64,000 bases of DNA, taken from Himantopus leucocephalus (lineage: Eukaryota > Chordata > Aves > Charadriiformes > Recurvirostridae). The notes under the pieces are model-generated. The model was given only the letters and a program-made list of their open reading frames with translations. It had not been told where the DNA came from and ran no database searches. Positions 41,301 through 50,288 of this stretch are shown piece by piece. Position 1 is the stretch's first letter. Each line of letters starts with the position of its first letter. Where the stretch lies: assembly GCA_003993805.1 (NCBI GenBank), contig RSEF01000012.1:3033947-3097946 (forward strand), written 5' to 3'. A program made the translations under genes and the position numbers.

Positions 41301-44300
41301 GAAAAGTAGAATACCTTCTTTTTTTTTTATTTATCACAGTAACTGGTATAATGTTTCACAGCTTCTTAGTCATACCCCCTGTCATTTTTGCTGTATGACC
41401 TGATGCATCGTGAATAAATGGTGTAAGTTTTCAGGCAGCATTATATACAACTTTCAAAGTAGACAAAGCTTTTTTCACAATTTTTGGGTTTAAGTATGCT
41501 TTTGGGGCTTGAACTGTATTATGTAGCCAGAATGATTCTGAGAAAAAGAAGTCTGGAGTTGGGAAACATTTCCCCATTAATAGCTAAATTATTAAAAAGG
41601 TATTATTTTCACGGGGGTAGAAGCCTCTACATGCCTTACATCTAACCAGAATAACGAATAACAAATTGACCCAATTGTCTTCCGTTTCATTCAGTGAACA
41701 CAACAAAAGGTAGATATAAGAAAGGTACCGCATCGCTTGGTCTATTCTCCTTCCAGAATACCCATGGAAGACTCCTTCATATCCCATCCTGCAAAAACAG
41801 GGGAACCCCTCCCCAACAACTATGAAAGATAAGTCAGGCCTCCTTTCCTGTGAGAATAACATGGCAATTACCTACTCTTGTTCTACGTATGAAAAAGCCT
41901 TTGTGCAATTGGATAGAGGATCTCATGTCTACAGTGTAACAAAATTAAGTTCTGATACACAGCAAACTAAGAATTCCATTGTGTATTAAAAATAAGTATT
42001 TGAACAAATCAAACTCTAAAAGAATGGTAAAACCCACCAAAAATATTATGACCTAGCCTGACCAGCAAATCATTCAGTACAGCCTCCAGCCAAGCAAAAA
42101 TAATATCTATATACTCCTTGCAAAGTTTTTCATGTAACTTATTAGCAGCTCTGCATAGACTGGAGTACATCACTTGATATAGTCAGAACAGTTCTCATGC
42201 CATTTAAGACAGAAATGCCAGAGGTCTGATCTGGTATACATAAGAAGATAATGAGGGCAGCCTGTTAAGTCAAGACAGAATCCCAGAACAAAGTGAAAAC
42301 ATGAAGTTTATAAAACAGTAGTCAACAATCTTTATAACTGAATATGATACATGGAACCTTCCCCGAATATGTGGTGGTATAATTTTGCTTTCATCATATA
42401 CTATTTCTACCATGCCCTGGGAAAGCGTAAACCACGATTTGCCATTGATCCTGCTACAACCTAAATATATAGGCACAAAAGATGTTTGTCTCTGCCAAAT
42501 AGCAGTATTAATAAACATGATTTTAGTTTTTTATCAGGTAGTCTGAACCATTCCCCATCCATAAGCTAAGGAAACAGAATCATCAGTTCAATCATTCAGC
42601 AGCGTTAGCAGGACAAACTTACTCTTAAGAGTTTCTAATAATCACAGTAGATTTCCTCAAGCAGGATACAAGAAAAAACACTCTACAAGAAACAGGGCTG
42701 CTGCCAACACTCTGTGCAAGAGGTAGTTCTTCCTTGCACAACCTAGCAGTCCATCCTCTTTCAGTCATTAAAGGATCTCAGAAGAACTCCACATTAAGCC
42801 ATTAGAGAGATACACATTACATTAACCATTGGCTTAAAACTGATACTTGAATTAGTCCCAAAAAGGCAACATTTTTTCATGCCAGCAGGCAGCTGAGCAG
42901 AAGTGGACACCCTTCTGCATGAAAAGAACTTGAACAAGAATCCCCTAATCTACCCATACAAATAAAATACATACATGTTGAAATTTGCAAATTCAAATCA
43001 ATACCGATGGCTTTTTTGGTTTGGTTTTTTTAAGGTTTCACAAATACTACGCAGATAGAGGCAAACGGATTTAACACTGAACATTTCAATCACATCATTT
43101 TTTTTTCTAGCTAATTCAGGAGACAGAGGTCAGAAAATTTGGGAAACTGCATATTAAGAAGAAAATCCAAAACAGAACAACTAAATGCAAAATGTAGGAG
43201 AGTTAGCAGTGCTGAAATCATAAGGAATAAAAAAGCTTAGATGCTGTTTTCTATGCTTTTAAGCTTGTAGTTGAACAAAGTGAACACTAGCAGAGCACAC
43301 AAAAACTGATCTACTGCTTATTTGTGGCACTCGGAAATAACTAGTGACATACGAACTACATTGAACATTTTCAATTTGCAACCAGGGTAGACTGTTTCTG
43401 AACATGCTACCACCCTTTTCCAGGAGACAGGGCAGAGTGATGAAATAAAGGATAGTTACCAAAGCATTTTAAAATGACAATAGGAAAGATAAAAGGAAAA
43501 AAAACCAAAAAAACACTCTTGATTTCTTCAGAATGCAATTATTTCCCATATCCAGTCTGTTTTCCTCACTCACCTTTGAATGAATTCCTTCCTTCCTTGT
43601 ACTTTTCTATGTCATCTCTATCCTAAGTTCCATGAGCCTCCCACAGATCTTACACAATAGCGTCCCATAGGAAAAGGAGAGCTTTTATCAAAGACAGAAA
43701 GGCATATAATTAGCTCTAGGGGTTTCTAATGAACTCACACATGGCCTACCTTCCTTTAAGTGATCCTCTAGGCACTCCCACTAGAATACACCACAGTAAT
43801 TCCACAGCAGCTCCTGCTTCCTGATATCATCAGCAGTTCCAACAAACAAATGACTCAACTTCCTGCTTCCCTTATGTCACCAATCGCACAACTGCAATTC
43901 TTTCCTCTATTGCCATCTCGTTGGCCACTCTACCCCTACCACCATCATCTACAGCTCCTCTTCCAAACCAGGCAACCTGCTTAAACACTCAACTCAATGC
44001 AGTATTTTTCCCCCTCCCAATTTCTTGCCAGTCATTTACTTGCCTCACCTCACTGACAAGTTTTGACTTTTTTCCTCTGCATGACACTTACAGAAGGATT
44101 GCTAAGACTATTAAACAGAGGAGACCACCTACCTTAAGCTGTTCTTTTGTCACCATAATGGAATCTATGCTACTCCCCACAGATCCTAGAGGCTTTCCAA
44201 GGGGGAAACAGGAAGGGATTAACATTTGACTGTTCTTTTAGGTACACTGAAGCATAGCCAAAGCAGTGTTCCCATCTGTAATTCAAGGGGACATGCTGAT

Positions 44301-47300
44301 AGGAAGACGACATGGTGTTGAGGAAGTACAGTATCCAGACAGCATACAGGTTCTCCGAGTAATTCAGTAAGGGGAACCTGTCACTAGACAGCAGCAAACT
44401 AGTACAGAGTACTCTGCCTCGAAAAGAGGACATGAAATTATACCTTTGTACCAGGAGGACCCTCTGCTCTGTGGAGTGCCTTTTATTTATCTACTTAACC
44501 TAATGTGAATTTCATATACGCCTGTACTCCCTCCTCCTCTCCTTAAGGGCTACATAATTTATACTTTGAGCTTTTTGGAGCAACGGGATTTTTAGCATGT
44601 ACCTAATTGGAACACAGTACACCAGGACTCTGAAGCTCAACTGATGACCCAAAACACTACCAGAATTCAAAAAGCAGCAAGAAGATACTAACTATCATTT
44701 TACCACTCTGTGTAACGATTATCCGAACATCCAGACTTGCTGGAGTCTAGACTCCAGGAAATTTAGTATAGACATCCACATCCTGAGTCCAAAACCTATT
44801 GTGGAGAAAGAAACCTTCAACCTAGAGCTGAGCAATTTTCTCAACTTCTTCAGGCAGGTACTGATTAATATTTAATTTTTCGCTTGCAAAAGAAGAAGTC
44901 CTTCAACTGTTCTTGGTGTTAAATACTTTCAAAATCTATCATCTTCATTACTCTTCCATAGTTTTTTATTAATGCTATAGCATCAGGTATATGTTTAGAT
45001 TAAACCTATCAGATCATTAATTAAAAAGAATATAGCAATATTGAACTTTGTTAGTACATCCTCTTTCTATTGAAACCAGGTGGTCATCACAATATAATAC
45101 AATACCCCAGCTATTAAAGGAAATCTAGCCCCGTAGACAGAAAACACCAAACATTTCACTGGAACCTGCCCCATTACATTATACTCGAAACAGATATCAC
45201 AGTAATCAGAAGTGGTCTAGGTTATAAAACAGAACATGAAGTTTACACAGATTAAAGAAAGTTATACTCACAGCTGGCATTTCTGTAGAGAAGAAAAGGT
45301 TCATGGAGCTGAAACTCCAAATCTTTATTTACTGGTTCAACCAGGTTGTGCATGTTCAGTCGATTCACTATCGTAAAACCATGATAAGGAGAAGCTGACC
45401 TATTGTTTCAATTAAAACAAAGACAAGGATTAGTACCTTGATCAATGCATACAACTTTCTGAAACAGAGTTACAATTTAATCTTCAAATCTCCATTGCTT
45501 TATTAGCTGAAGCTTTAGCAGTCCTGAAGCTCTAACAGTTGTTCTTCTACGCCATTTCTTGGCATGCCAACTAATTTCATTTTAAAGCCACATTTACCTC
45601 ATAGCAGGATTAGGATTAACATTACAGTTCTACACTGCTAAACTGCTGAGTCAGAGATATGCCTCAAAAAAAATCTATCAAAAAAACCCAGGGCAGGTCC
45701 AGGATTAAAATGCAAATGTATTCAGTACTTCACGCGAGATAGTTTTGAGGCATTTCAGAATCTTTTATTAGATGAGAAAAAAACAAACCATTTACGGAAC
45801 AACATTTACCTTACTGTAAATAGGTGCAAAAATAATAAAAAAAGATTTTAGCTTAAATAACAAGAAATACACTTAGAGGGGAACCAGAAGCAGTAATTTC
45901 TTCCTAAAGGGAGGCTCTTAAAATACTTATCTCAGTGTCCTCAAAGTAGATATTAAATTATTCAGAATTGTATTGCTTAGTGAAACAATTTTTATTATCT
46001 AGATTTTTGCTAGACACCAGGTGGAAAAAGAAAACATCAAGCAAGCAAGCACTGAAAGTTCAAGATAGTTCTAGATCCATTTTGTCTTGCTGCATGAATG
46101 TCATGTCAGCACACTCAGCTGTGCCTGTAAGCAGTCATGTAATCAACTCAGCGGCACGATGGAGGCAGGGTAAAAATCAAATATAATCAGCTCGTGTTAA
46201 GATTTATGTAACAATGTGGCCACCTTTACCAAATGATCAACAAGAAAACCTGTCAAGAGCTTCTAAGGAGGGGGCAAACAATCCTTACCATCACAAGTTA
46301 GTCTTTTCACGTGCCTAACAGAACGTGTTTGAAATAATTGGCTAGTCACAAGGAAACTTTTTGCTTGGTTTTATTTTGGTTGGCTTTCTTACACTAAGTA
46401 TTTGCAAGCTTGGAGCTAAAGCAAAGCAGACAGGAACTCATTACTAGTATTCCTTCGCAGTGCCAGGATAAAATATTGTAATGACCTAGTCTGTAACAGT
46501 CCGTCTCAGGATAGTTAAGTCCACGTGATTTATATTTCTTACATTCAACAGAGTGTTATTTCATTGCTAGATTTTTTTATTTGCCTCTAATATAAAACTT
46601 AAATCCATGATTGGTTTTATGCGCTGGTTTTCGCCCACACCCTTTTCCCTCATCCCATATAATTGGAAATTTCTTTTATGGATTTGATGAGGAAATCAAA
46701 TAGCCCCCAAAACAATACAGTAGATCGCCAGCTTATAGGCAACTTTCTCCTGGGAAATGGCAGAAATTAAGTTAGGACAGATTATTTAATTTGTCATCTG
46801 TATTGTTTTCATAATTAACTTTATGGATTTCAGGAGACAAAGGAAGACAGCATTTAACAAACTCAATATATTAACAAATACTATTGGATTAACAAAACAA
46901 GCTTGATAAATTAGTTTTTTGTGTGGATACATACACAGTGTTCAAGTTTTCTTGTTTTTCAGCAGTACTTTTAGGTGCTTTTGACACAGTTATTCACCTA
47001 TGTGTAAAGTTTCTTCTTTTCAAATGAGTACACAGATATTAGCAGCTGGACAAATAAGTAATTCTGAGTTTACTGGATGCAGTAAATCCAATATGAAAGT
47101 TACACATGAAGCCACATGAGGTTTGTTTACTAGAGGAAGGAAAAAGAAAAACCACTAGAAAACCCTTACCTTTTGTATACAAATAAGGTCCCTTCTATGT
47201 CAGTTTTCTCCTACAAAAGACAATAATTGCATTTAAAGGATATACTGGTCCACGCAGTTATTTAGCGTTTGCATAGCATTTTAATTACAGAGATTTACAA

Positions 47301-48334
47301 TATCCTTATCTTTCCATGATGCTTGACATCATAGGACTAAAAATATGAAACCTGATTTTCAGAAGCTACCTATTTTTTCTTAGTAAGATTAGGTAATTAA
47401 ACCCATTTCCAGAAAACACTGTTCATGCTATCAATCTGGTGATGTGGCATACAGTATTCTACAACTTTCCTACACTGAGCCTGACCGTCAGAGCCAAACA
47501 TCTTTCTTACAACTCTGTATTTTAAATATGGACAGTGCATTTGTCTGCAAATATTGGACAGGTTGTCCTCCCAGCTGTTATTTCAATGATAGCACAAACA
47601 AAGACAAAACACGTTAACTACGGACCATGGTTCTGTTTCACACTTCAATTTTCAAAGCAACCTTTGCCACGTGCTCATGACCCGCAAGCACGGGAAGCTG
47701 TGTGCAGCTCCGGTGCTGTGCGCCGCAACCTCAACTTCCACCGATTTCCATTTTTATAGTTTTGCGATAAAACTGCCTGGCAGGCAGAAACCGCGTTTTA
47801 CTGCAACGATGAATACTAACATTTCTCAAATCGCATTCCTTCTGAATCAGGGCTCTGTTCCACACATATGAGCAACAACAAATTACAACTAAAAAAACCA
47901 CCCCAAAACACTAAAAAAAGTCAACCCAGCAACGGCCACCAAGACCCTCCCCCGGCACAGGCGCCCTTCGGGGCCGGCACCCCGGCGAGAAGAAGGCACC
48001 CAAACCCCAAACACGCCCCCGGGCCGAGGGCAGCCCCGGCCGCAGCCCCCGGGCCAGGCGGCTGCCGGGGCGCTGGCGACCGGAGCCCCGGCCCGGCCCC
48101 GCCGCGAACGCGAACGCTCTGCCCGGGGCCGCGCCGCCGCCGCCGCCCCCCGGCCCGGCCCGGGGGCGGGGAGAGCCAGGCCCGCTCCTCCGGACTTACC
48201 CACTCGTTGGCCTTCGGGCTGAAGCTGTAGAGCGCTACCTGGCCGGTCACGTCGGCGATGCTGGTGATATACGGGTCGTGCTGCTTCAGGGCCGCCAGGC
48301 TGATCTCCTGCCCCGCTCTGCTCACCGACTCCAT
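14235..48334 (-). CDS. DCP1A: mRNA-decapping enzyme 1A, complete gene of ten coding exons
   Basis: DCP1A is the cofactor that activates DCP2 to remove the mRNA 5' cap in cytoplasmic P-bodies. The coding exons on the minus strand, in order, are 48334-48200, 47210-47170, 45399-45272, 35987-35921, 29612-29474, 25175-25056, 21146-20391, 18120-18055, 16147-15929 and 14315-14235. They join in frame to 1752 bases, 583 residues plus TAA; human DCP1A has 582. Residues 1 to about 130 form the EVH1 fold, with Tyr36, Trp45 and Trp108 at the aromatic-groove positions. Short conserved patches follow at about 215-230 (HLTLEELFGTSVPKEQPA) and 402-415 (DLLQKLRLTPQHDQ) within a low-complexity linker. Residues from about 541 to the end match the C-terminal trimerisation domain. 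Sequence details fit DCP1A better than its paralogue DCP1B. TKT lies downstream on the same strand, as in other vertebrates. All splice sites are GT-AG, but the exon 9 donor is very weak. Confidence 0.96.
14316..15928 (-). other. DCP1A: DCP1A intron 9
   Basis: About 1.6 kb between exons 9 and 10. No other gene or mobile element was recognised. Its 5' splice site is the weak gtcctg site described under exon 9. Confidence 0.85.
15929..16147 (-). CDS. DCP1A: DCP1A coding exon 9
   Basis: It encodes 73 residues (485-557), from VAPPQFVTTTTTVTPSILLS to LSRSQLQEALIHLIK, the first helix of the trimerisation domain. The acceptor is TTCTTTTACAG. The donor must fall after AAG to join exon 10 (NDARFLSTIHEV), but it reads gtcctg and matches consensus only at GT. 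Reading through adds 20 residues (VLSLQSLV...) and then a stop. Confidence 0.93.
16148..18054 (-). other. DCP1A: DCP1A intron 8
   Basis: AT-rich intron with a poly-T run near 17617-17628. Nothing else was recognised. Confidence 0.85.
18055..18120 (-). CDS. DCP1A: DCP1A coding exon 8 (66 bp)
   Basis: It encodes 22 residues, TVQQNKESEVFPQQKTLSKA and SQ, aligning with human MQQNQDPEVFVQPKVLSS. It has a TTTCACTTAG acceptor and a gtaagt donor and is phase 0 at both ends. Confidence 0.9.
18121..20390 (-). other. DCP1A: DCP1A intron 7
   Basis: AT-rich intron. An 87-codon plus-strand open frame at 18932-19195 has no recognisable content or splice context. No repeat family was recognised. Confidence 0.85.
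20391..21146 (-). CDS. DCP1A: DCP1A coding exon 7 (756 bp, long linker exon)
   Basis: It encodes residues 211-462. It opens SRQKHLTLEELFGTSVPKEQ, matching the conserved patch in human DCP1A, and carries the DLLQKLRLTPQHDQ motif at 402-415 and GQLATPESF further on. The rest is Ser/Pro/Gln-rich linker. A Ser-Pro site (RLSP, Ser319) falls near the region phosphorylated in human DCP1A. The human protein as I recall it has a second nearby Ser-Pro, which is absent here. The exon is phase 0 at both ends, with donor CAG/gtattc. Confidence 0.95.
21743..21764. repeat. Perfect 22-base TG/TA/CA palindrome
   Basis: Four GT steps, a central TATATA-type core and four AC steps form a perfect self-complementary block in DCP1A intron 6. 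It is a compound microsatellite capable of cruciform or Z-DNA-like structure. Confidence 0.8.
24220..24297. repeat. 14-base direct repeat flanking a TA-rich microsatellite
   Basis: TTCCTGTGGTTCAA occurs at 24220-24233 and again at 24284-24297, bracketing about 50 bases of TA-, TG- and GA-rich simple sequence. The layout resembles a slippage duplication or a target-site duplication around a small insert. Confidence 0.7.
25056..25175 (-). CDS. DCP1A: DCP1A coding exon 6
   Basis: It encodes 40 residues (171-210) starting NQISDLSIISSSG and ending SLQVQDP. The segment is Ser/Gln/Pro-rich and poorly conserved, part of the disordered linker. It is phase 0 at both ends, so skipping it would keep the frame. 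Confidence 0.9.
25176..29473 (-). other. DCP1A: DCP1A intron 5
   Basis: AT-rich intron of about 4.3 kb. It holds a long U-rich tract (transcript sense) immediately after its 5' splice site. Open frames of 101 and 152 codons at 27376-28112 on the plus strand have no recognisable content. Confidence 0.85.
29408..29462. repeat. 55-base purine tract beside the DCP1A exon 5 donor
   Basis: The plus strand is exclusively A and G here. On the DCP1A pre-mRNA it is a U/C tract beginning about 12 bases inside intron 5, next to the 5' splice site. Confidence 0.85.
29474..29612 (-). CDS. DCP1A: DCP1A coding exon 5
   Basis: It encodes VVEQEAQRSQQ through NGCNENRPIDILEMLSKAKD to EYER (residues 124-170). 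The RPIDILEML..AKDEYER segment is highly conserved. The donor is gtaagg, followed closely on the transcript by a long U-rich tract. Confidence 0.95.
29613..35920 (-). other. DCP1A: DCP1A intron 4
   Basis: Intron of about 6.3 kb containing an A/C-rich tract at 35497-35580 and several poly-A/T runs. No coding exon on either strand was recognised. Confidence 0.85.
35497..35580. repeat. A/C-rich low-complexity tract
   Basis: A poly-A start followed by CAACCCC, CAAACCC and ACCACC units. It is G/U-rich on the DCP1A transcript strand and lies about 340 bases beyond the exon 4 donor. Confidence 0.75.
35921..35987 (-). CDS. DCP1A: DCP1A coding exon 4
   Basis: It encodes LSIYSIWFYDKNDCHRIAKL and MA, the last strand and the C-terminal helix of EVH1, including the groove residue Trp108. 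The exon begins with TG completing a Leu codon and ends with AA before a gtaagt donor. Confidence 0.95.
35988..45271 (-). other. DCP1A: DCP1A intron 3 (largest intron)
   Basis: About 9.3 kb. It contains a pyrimidine-rich run near 37196-37236 and, on the opposite strand, the first recognised exon of an unidentified plus-strand gene at 40635-40777. Confidence 0.85.
40635..40777 (+). CDS. Unidentified antisense gene, first recognised exon
   Basis: The exon begins GACC before the ATG at 40639, after a TCTTTTCAG acceptor, and ends LQTLR plus one base before the consensus donor gtaaga. It lies inside DCP1A intron 3 on the opposite strand. The 46 full codons are open. Confidence 0.6.
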
Positions 48335-50061
48335 CTTGGATCCCGGCGGCCACTCGCGGGGGAGGGCAAGAAGCGGCCGGGCGGTGTCACCGGCGCACCC
48401 GTCCCCGCCGCCGGCCGGAACTCCGAGCCCCGCACCTGCCGTTCCGCCCGCCGGCTGGGCCCACACAGGGGTGCGCTGGGGCAGCCGCCGGCCCCGCCGG
48501 CGCGGAGCAGCGAGGCCCTTCTCGCCCCCTCGGGACCCGGAGCCCCTTCCCCGCGCCCGCGGGGCTCCCCTCTCCCCCACCTGGCGGCTGCCGTGCCCCA
48601 GGCCGCCCTGTGGCAGAGGCTGCCGGGGCCTTGCTGCGCCGCGGAGCGTCGGGGGCGCCCCACGGCCGTGGAGTGCCCGAGGCAGCCCCCAGCCCCTGCC
48701 GACACGCGTGGCCCGGGGCTGAGGGTTGGCGTTCACACACCACCGCCGCAGAGGGGTTGGTGGCCTTGTGGCACAGGGTCGTGAGCCACAGGTCAGCAGC
48801 CGGGCGGAAAATCGGCTTCATGAGGTTGAACCTGGTGCACGGCGGCCGGGCTGTGGTCTGTCCCCCAACGGTGCGGGCGGTGGGCGGCTGCGGTGGCTGG
48901 GCCTCCACCGGCCACAAGGTTTGGCCAAGGTCCTGTCGGAGCTGAGCGATGGCCTCCGCGCTCCCATGCTGCCGAATGTCCAAAGACACTGAGCATTGCT
49001 GTGCTCTGCCACACAGAGAGCTGTGCTCCCTCCCTGCCACCTCAACGCCCTTTCAGACCGCTGTAGCTCCATCCAGGAGGTTTCTGTCAGCCACGTTCAG
49101 CTCACACAGTGCTGTGAGGAAAGGACTTTCAGTCTTTTGTTGAAGAAGGGATCCCACCAGCTGCTCTGCCCAGCTCCGCTCCCTGTACTTACTCCCCTGA
49201 GCACGTTGCGTGAGATTTTCAGTTGACTTCTTCTGAGTTGTCTCTCCACATCCAAACGTGTCATGAAAAGAAATAGCTTCATTTCAATTCAATTTATTCA
49301 GCTAAAGATCTGTGCATTGTTTACACTGTAAGAGGTCTTTATTTTTATTATTTATTTACTGACACTAGTAATACAAAGGCTTCTGAGCTTACTGCAGGCT
49401 GGCACATGAAGTGCAATGAGGTGGCTCACAGGGTGGAGGAATTATCTTCCAGTACTTTGGGGGTGATGCGGTTTGTTCACGTGTTCGTTATTATCCGGTA
49501 TCTGAATATTTCACAGTCTGCAGTGGGATGTAGAATTTTCAATATTTTTAAAGAATTTTAGAACTAAATACTTTATATATCAGTATAGTAATCATATCAA
49601 CTGTCCTATGTAGTACATATTTAAGTTTGCTGGAACAAGAACAAGGTAACATGCAGAGTATTGAGCTTTGTTCCTGCAATTTTTTTTAATTGTTAGTGTA
49701 TTTTAGGAACAGAAAACTATAGAATATTTATTAGGAACAAGGCATGAATGACTTCCAAGATAACATCACTGAGATTCAACTATCTTTGTAGCATTTTGTA
49801 CTATCTGACAGGAAAAAACAGGATTGTAAATTTCTAAACAAAACCATGTTTGTGAAAAGCTTCTGACCCTTCTGAGAATATAAAGAATTTTCTCTAAGCT
49901 CTCTATTACCACAGGTCATGTTCTTCTTCATTGCAGGTAGTCATACTTCTGATTTTAATACAGCTTTACGGTATAATCCTCTCCCACAATGGCAGACATG
50001 TAATGAACAAGGTATGAGCAAGGATCCAGCACTTGTGTGGCGCCATAAAAAGTCTTTCTGA
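40639..50061 (+). CDS. Unidentified two-exon gene antisense to the DCP1A 5' end (87 aa)
   Basis: I do not recognise this gene. Two open segments on the plus strand join in one frame: 40639-40777 (139 bases) and 49937-50061 (125 bases), giving 264 bases, 87 residues plus TGA. The ATG has a strong context (GACCATGG) five bases after a good acceptor (tctgtcttttcag), so an upstream non-coding exon is likely. The join is G/GT, forming a Gly codon, with donor gtaaga and acceptor cttcattgcag. The protein begins MEINLPDLPNELAWIKKPFN, passes through RHRYRGKVINEKGLEEYFLQ and RYNPLPQWQTCNEQ, and ends KDPALVWRHKKSF. It is basic, rich in Trp, Tyr, Phe and Pro, with no signal peptide or membrane segment. 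Such composition recalls small ciliary or sperm axonemal proteins, but that is only an impression. Its 9.2 kb intron spans DCP1A exons 1-3 and promoter on the other strand. Confidence 0.6.
45272..45399 (-). CDS. DCP1A: DCP1A coding exon 3
   Basis: It encodes residues 59-101 of the EVH1 domain, including SASPYHGFTIVNRLNMHNLV and LEFQLHEPFLLYRNAS. It starts by completing an Arg codon and ends with the single T of a Leu codon before a gtgagt donor. Confidence 0.95.
45400..47169 (-). other. DCP1A: DCP1A intron 2
   Basis: AT-rich intron of about 1.8 kb with no recognised elements. Confidence 0.85.
47170..47210 (-). CDS. DCP1A: DCP1A coding exon 2 (41 bp)
   Basis: A very short exon encoding EKTDIEGTLFVYK plus two bases of an Arg codon. 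It has a TTTTGTAG acceptor and a gtaagg donor. The peptide is nearly identical to the human EVH1 segment, and the phase joins exons 1 and 3 exactly. Confidence 0.95.
47211..48199 (-). other. DCP1A: DCP1A intron 1
   Basis: Short first intron. Composition switches abruptly near 47930 from AT-rich to the GC-rich CpG island. An A/C-rich tract at about 47869-47930 marks the boundary. Confidence 0.85.
47869..47930. repeat. A/C-rich low-complexity tract at the CpG-island edge
   Basis: The plus strand has AACAAC and AAACCACCCC-type units and ends where the GC-rich island begins. It is G/U-rich on the DCP1A transcript strand in intron 1. Confidence 0.6.
47930..48960 (-). promoter_or_regulatory. DCP1A: DCP1A CpG-island promoter
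   Basis: A GC-rich, CpG-dense block of about 1 kb surrounds DCP1A coding exon 1. It has GC-box-like runs and an ETS-like CCGGAA at about 48414-48420, with no obvious TATA box. This fits a housekeeping promoter for the minus-strand gene. Long open frames on both strands here are artefacts of GC content. Transcription start is not placed. Confidence 0.75.
48200..48334 (-). CDS. DCP1A: DCP1A coding exon 1
   Basis: It encodes residues 1-45, starting MESVSRAGQEISLAALKQHD and ending KANEW, the first part of the EVH1 domain. The ATG (48334-48332) sits in a good context, with A at -3 and G at +4. The exon ends in phase 0 before a consensus gtaagt donor. This exon lies inside the CpG island. Confidence 0.95.
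49937..50061 (+). CDS. Unidentified antisense gene, terminal coding exon
   Basis: The acceptor (TTCTTCATTGCAG) is followed by a frame reading SHTSDFNTALRYNPLPQWQT, then CNEQGMSKDPALVWRHKKSF and TGA. A possible internal donor (G/gtatga at 50012) would let the exon splice onward. The conserved-looking basic C-terminus before the stop argues for the longer terminal exon. It lies upstream of the DCP1A promoter. Confidence 0.58.
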
Positions 50062-50282
50062 CCAGCAGTCAGAAAGTTCAAGTATAATATAATGTTTTAA
50101 ATTATGAAAGTAAAGCTTTTTGGGCAGAACATTAATTTACCTGTTTTGATGTCAAACAGTTCTAATACAAAGTGAAAAGACATTTCTTAGAAAAAAAAAG
50201 TAATCTGGACACAAAATTCCTGTGTACTTCATCCCAGGAACTCACTCCTGAGTCCCAAGACCTAAGCATCAGTAAAAAAAAA

Positions 50283-50288
50283 AATAAA
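50283..50288 (+). terminator. Candidate polyadenylation signal for the unidentified plus-strand gene
   Basis: AATAAA occurs 222 bases after the TGA at 50061. A second AATAAA lies at 50925-50930. Neither has a clear GU-rich downstream element, and the first sits within a poly-A run. Confidence 0.3.

Noticed and set aside
14235..48334. Assignment to the paralogue DCP1B
   Set aside because: The N-terminus, the RPIDILEML segment, the DLLQKLRLTPQHDQ motif and the C-terminal HEVYLQVLTKN all match DCP1A rather than DCP1B, and TKT next door fits the DCP1A locus.
47868..49040. Several 110-270 codon frames on both strands over the DCP1A CpG island
   Set aside because: Low stop density from GC content. 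Only the minus-strand segment 48334-48200 matches a known protein, DCP1A exon 1.
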